Positions 5,073 through 5,580 of a stretch of DNA of 5,580 bases are shown piece by piece. Below the pieces are notes generated by a model that did no database searches, was not told the origin of the DNA, and worked only from the letters and a program-made list of their open reading frames with translations. Positions within the stretch are counted from its first letter, which is position 1. Each line of letters begins with the position of its first letter. A program made the translations under genes and the position numbers. The stretch is from Geoglobus sp. (GTDB taxonomy: Archaea > Halobacteriota > Archaeoglobi > Archaeoglobales > Archaeoglobaceae): contig JALURI010000081.1 of NCBI GenBank assembly GCA_027016965.1, forward strand, positions 1-5,580, written 5' to 3'.

Positions 5073-5580
5073 CTATTTCTTCTCAATTTTATCAGCCAGT
5101 TCATCAAGTGCTATAAACCTATCTGCGATTCTTTTCAAATCTGGATTCAGAGCGTTCATGAACATTGCAACCTCAACTCTCAGCCCAAGAGATTTAATTA
5201 CATTTACAGCCGGGATGAAGTCTCCATCGCCGCTAACCAGTATAGCGACATCATAGGCTTTGTGAAAACCCAAAGAAAGCATATCTACTGCCAAAGCAAT
5301 GTCTATGCCCTTCTCAATTAAGCCATCATTTCTTTTTCTCAATGGTTTTGTCACAACATGGAAGCCCTTCTCTTGTAGAGCGTTATAAAATCTGGTTTGC
5401 CTCTCTTTTATTTCTTTGTTTTCTGGATTAAAGGAGGCATAAAAGTATGTCCTTATCATCTTTCTTCCAGCAGATAGAACATCTCTGAGCTTTTCGTAAT
5501 CCATTTTGAATCCTTGCCTGAACGCTTTGCAGGCATGAAACAGGTTTGAGCCATCAATGAAGATTATTACTCTGTCAGTG
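5073..5580 (-). CDS. NYN domain (LabA/DUF88-like) putative ribonuclease, N-terminus beyond window edge
   Basis: 168 residues are visible, from the window edge to TAG at 5073-5075. An internal ATG at 5504 is not the start, because the frame continues upstream with VIIFIDGSNLFHACKAF, the first conserved strand of the NYN fold with its acidic residue (D9 of the visible part). Further acidic motifs are EKGIDIALAVDML, with aspartates at visible residues 93 and 99, and SGDGDFIP at 116-123. These positions form the metal-binding active site of PIN-like NYN nucleases, which cut RNA. The C-terminus is lysine-rich and without extra domains. Substrate and pathway are unknown; NYN proteins range from tRNA or mRNA processing to defence. 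Its stop is seven bases from the GC-rich RNA candidate. The domain call is firm; nuclease activity is inferred from the retained acidic residues. Confidence 0.85.
   Translation of the reverse strand, partial: TDRVIIFIDGSNLFHACKAFRQGFKMDYEKLRDVLSAGRKMIRTYFYASFNPENKEIKERQTRFYNALQEKGFHVVTKPLRKRNDGLIEKGIDIALAVDMLSLGFHKAYDVAILVSGDGDFIPAVNVIKSLGLRVEVAMFMNALNPDLKRIADRFIALDELADKIEKK

Noticed and set aside
4872..5107. Minus-strand open frames of 64 and 73 codons across the GC-rich hairpin
   Set aside because: They read through the stem-loop sequence, have no protein-like composition, and one overlaps the end of the NYN gene in another frame.

Overview
The window looks like part of the chromosome of a thermophilic euryarchaeon. 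The evidence is an archaeal-type PEP carboxylase, a short archaeal CoaD, TATA/BRE promoters about 25 bp upstream of start codons, a tRNA gene without encoded CCA, and AT-rich coding DNA around very GC-rich structured RNA. An Archaeoglobales-like host is my best guess; that is inference from gene content, not a search result.

Left part, minus strand (1-2518): gatB (amidotransferase subunit B) overlaps coaD (phosphopantetheine adenylyltransferase) by four bases. A GalT-type nucleotidyltransferase with its own TATA box follows and runs off the left edge. Middle, plus strand (2673-4210): ppcA (PEP carboxylase) is transcribed divergently from gatB across a 154-bp intergenic region with two back-to-back promoters, and a tRNA-Cys(GCA) gene follows. 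The housekeeping genes are intact. For galT, gatB and ppcA the TATA-to-ATG spacing predicts leaderless or nearly leaderless mRNAs, and this fixes the starts of gatB and ppcA.

Right part (4211-5072): about 860 bp without an intact protein gene, beginning exactly at the tRNA 3' end. I read it as the worn remains of an integrated element. It holds a pair of 19-bp direct repeats around an imperfect palindrome, a short antisense reading frame that runs into the tRNA gene in the manner of SSV-type integrase N-terminal fragments, a small DNA-binding-like protein broken by successive +1 frameshifts, and a two-membrane-segment small protein broken by one frameshift and one amber codon. After it comes a very GC-rich 68-nt segment that folds into a closed four-helix structure with a TATA-like box upstream. 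This is a good candidate for an undescribed small RNA.

Right edge (5073-5580, minus strand): the C-terminal portion of a NYN (LabA/DUF88-like) PIN-fold nuclease gene, whose start lies beyond the window. It ends only seven bases from the structured RNA candidate.
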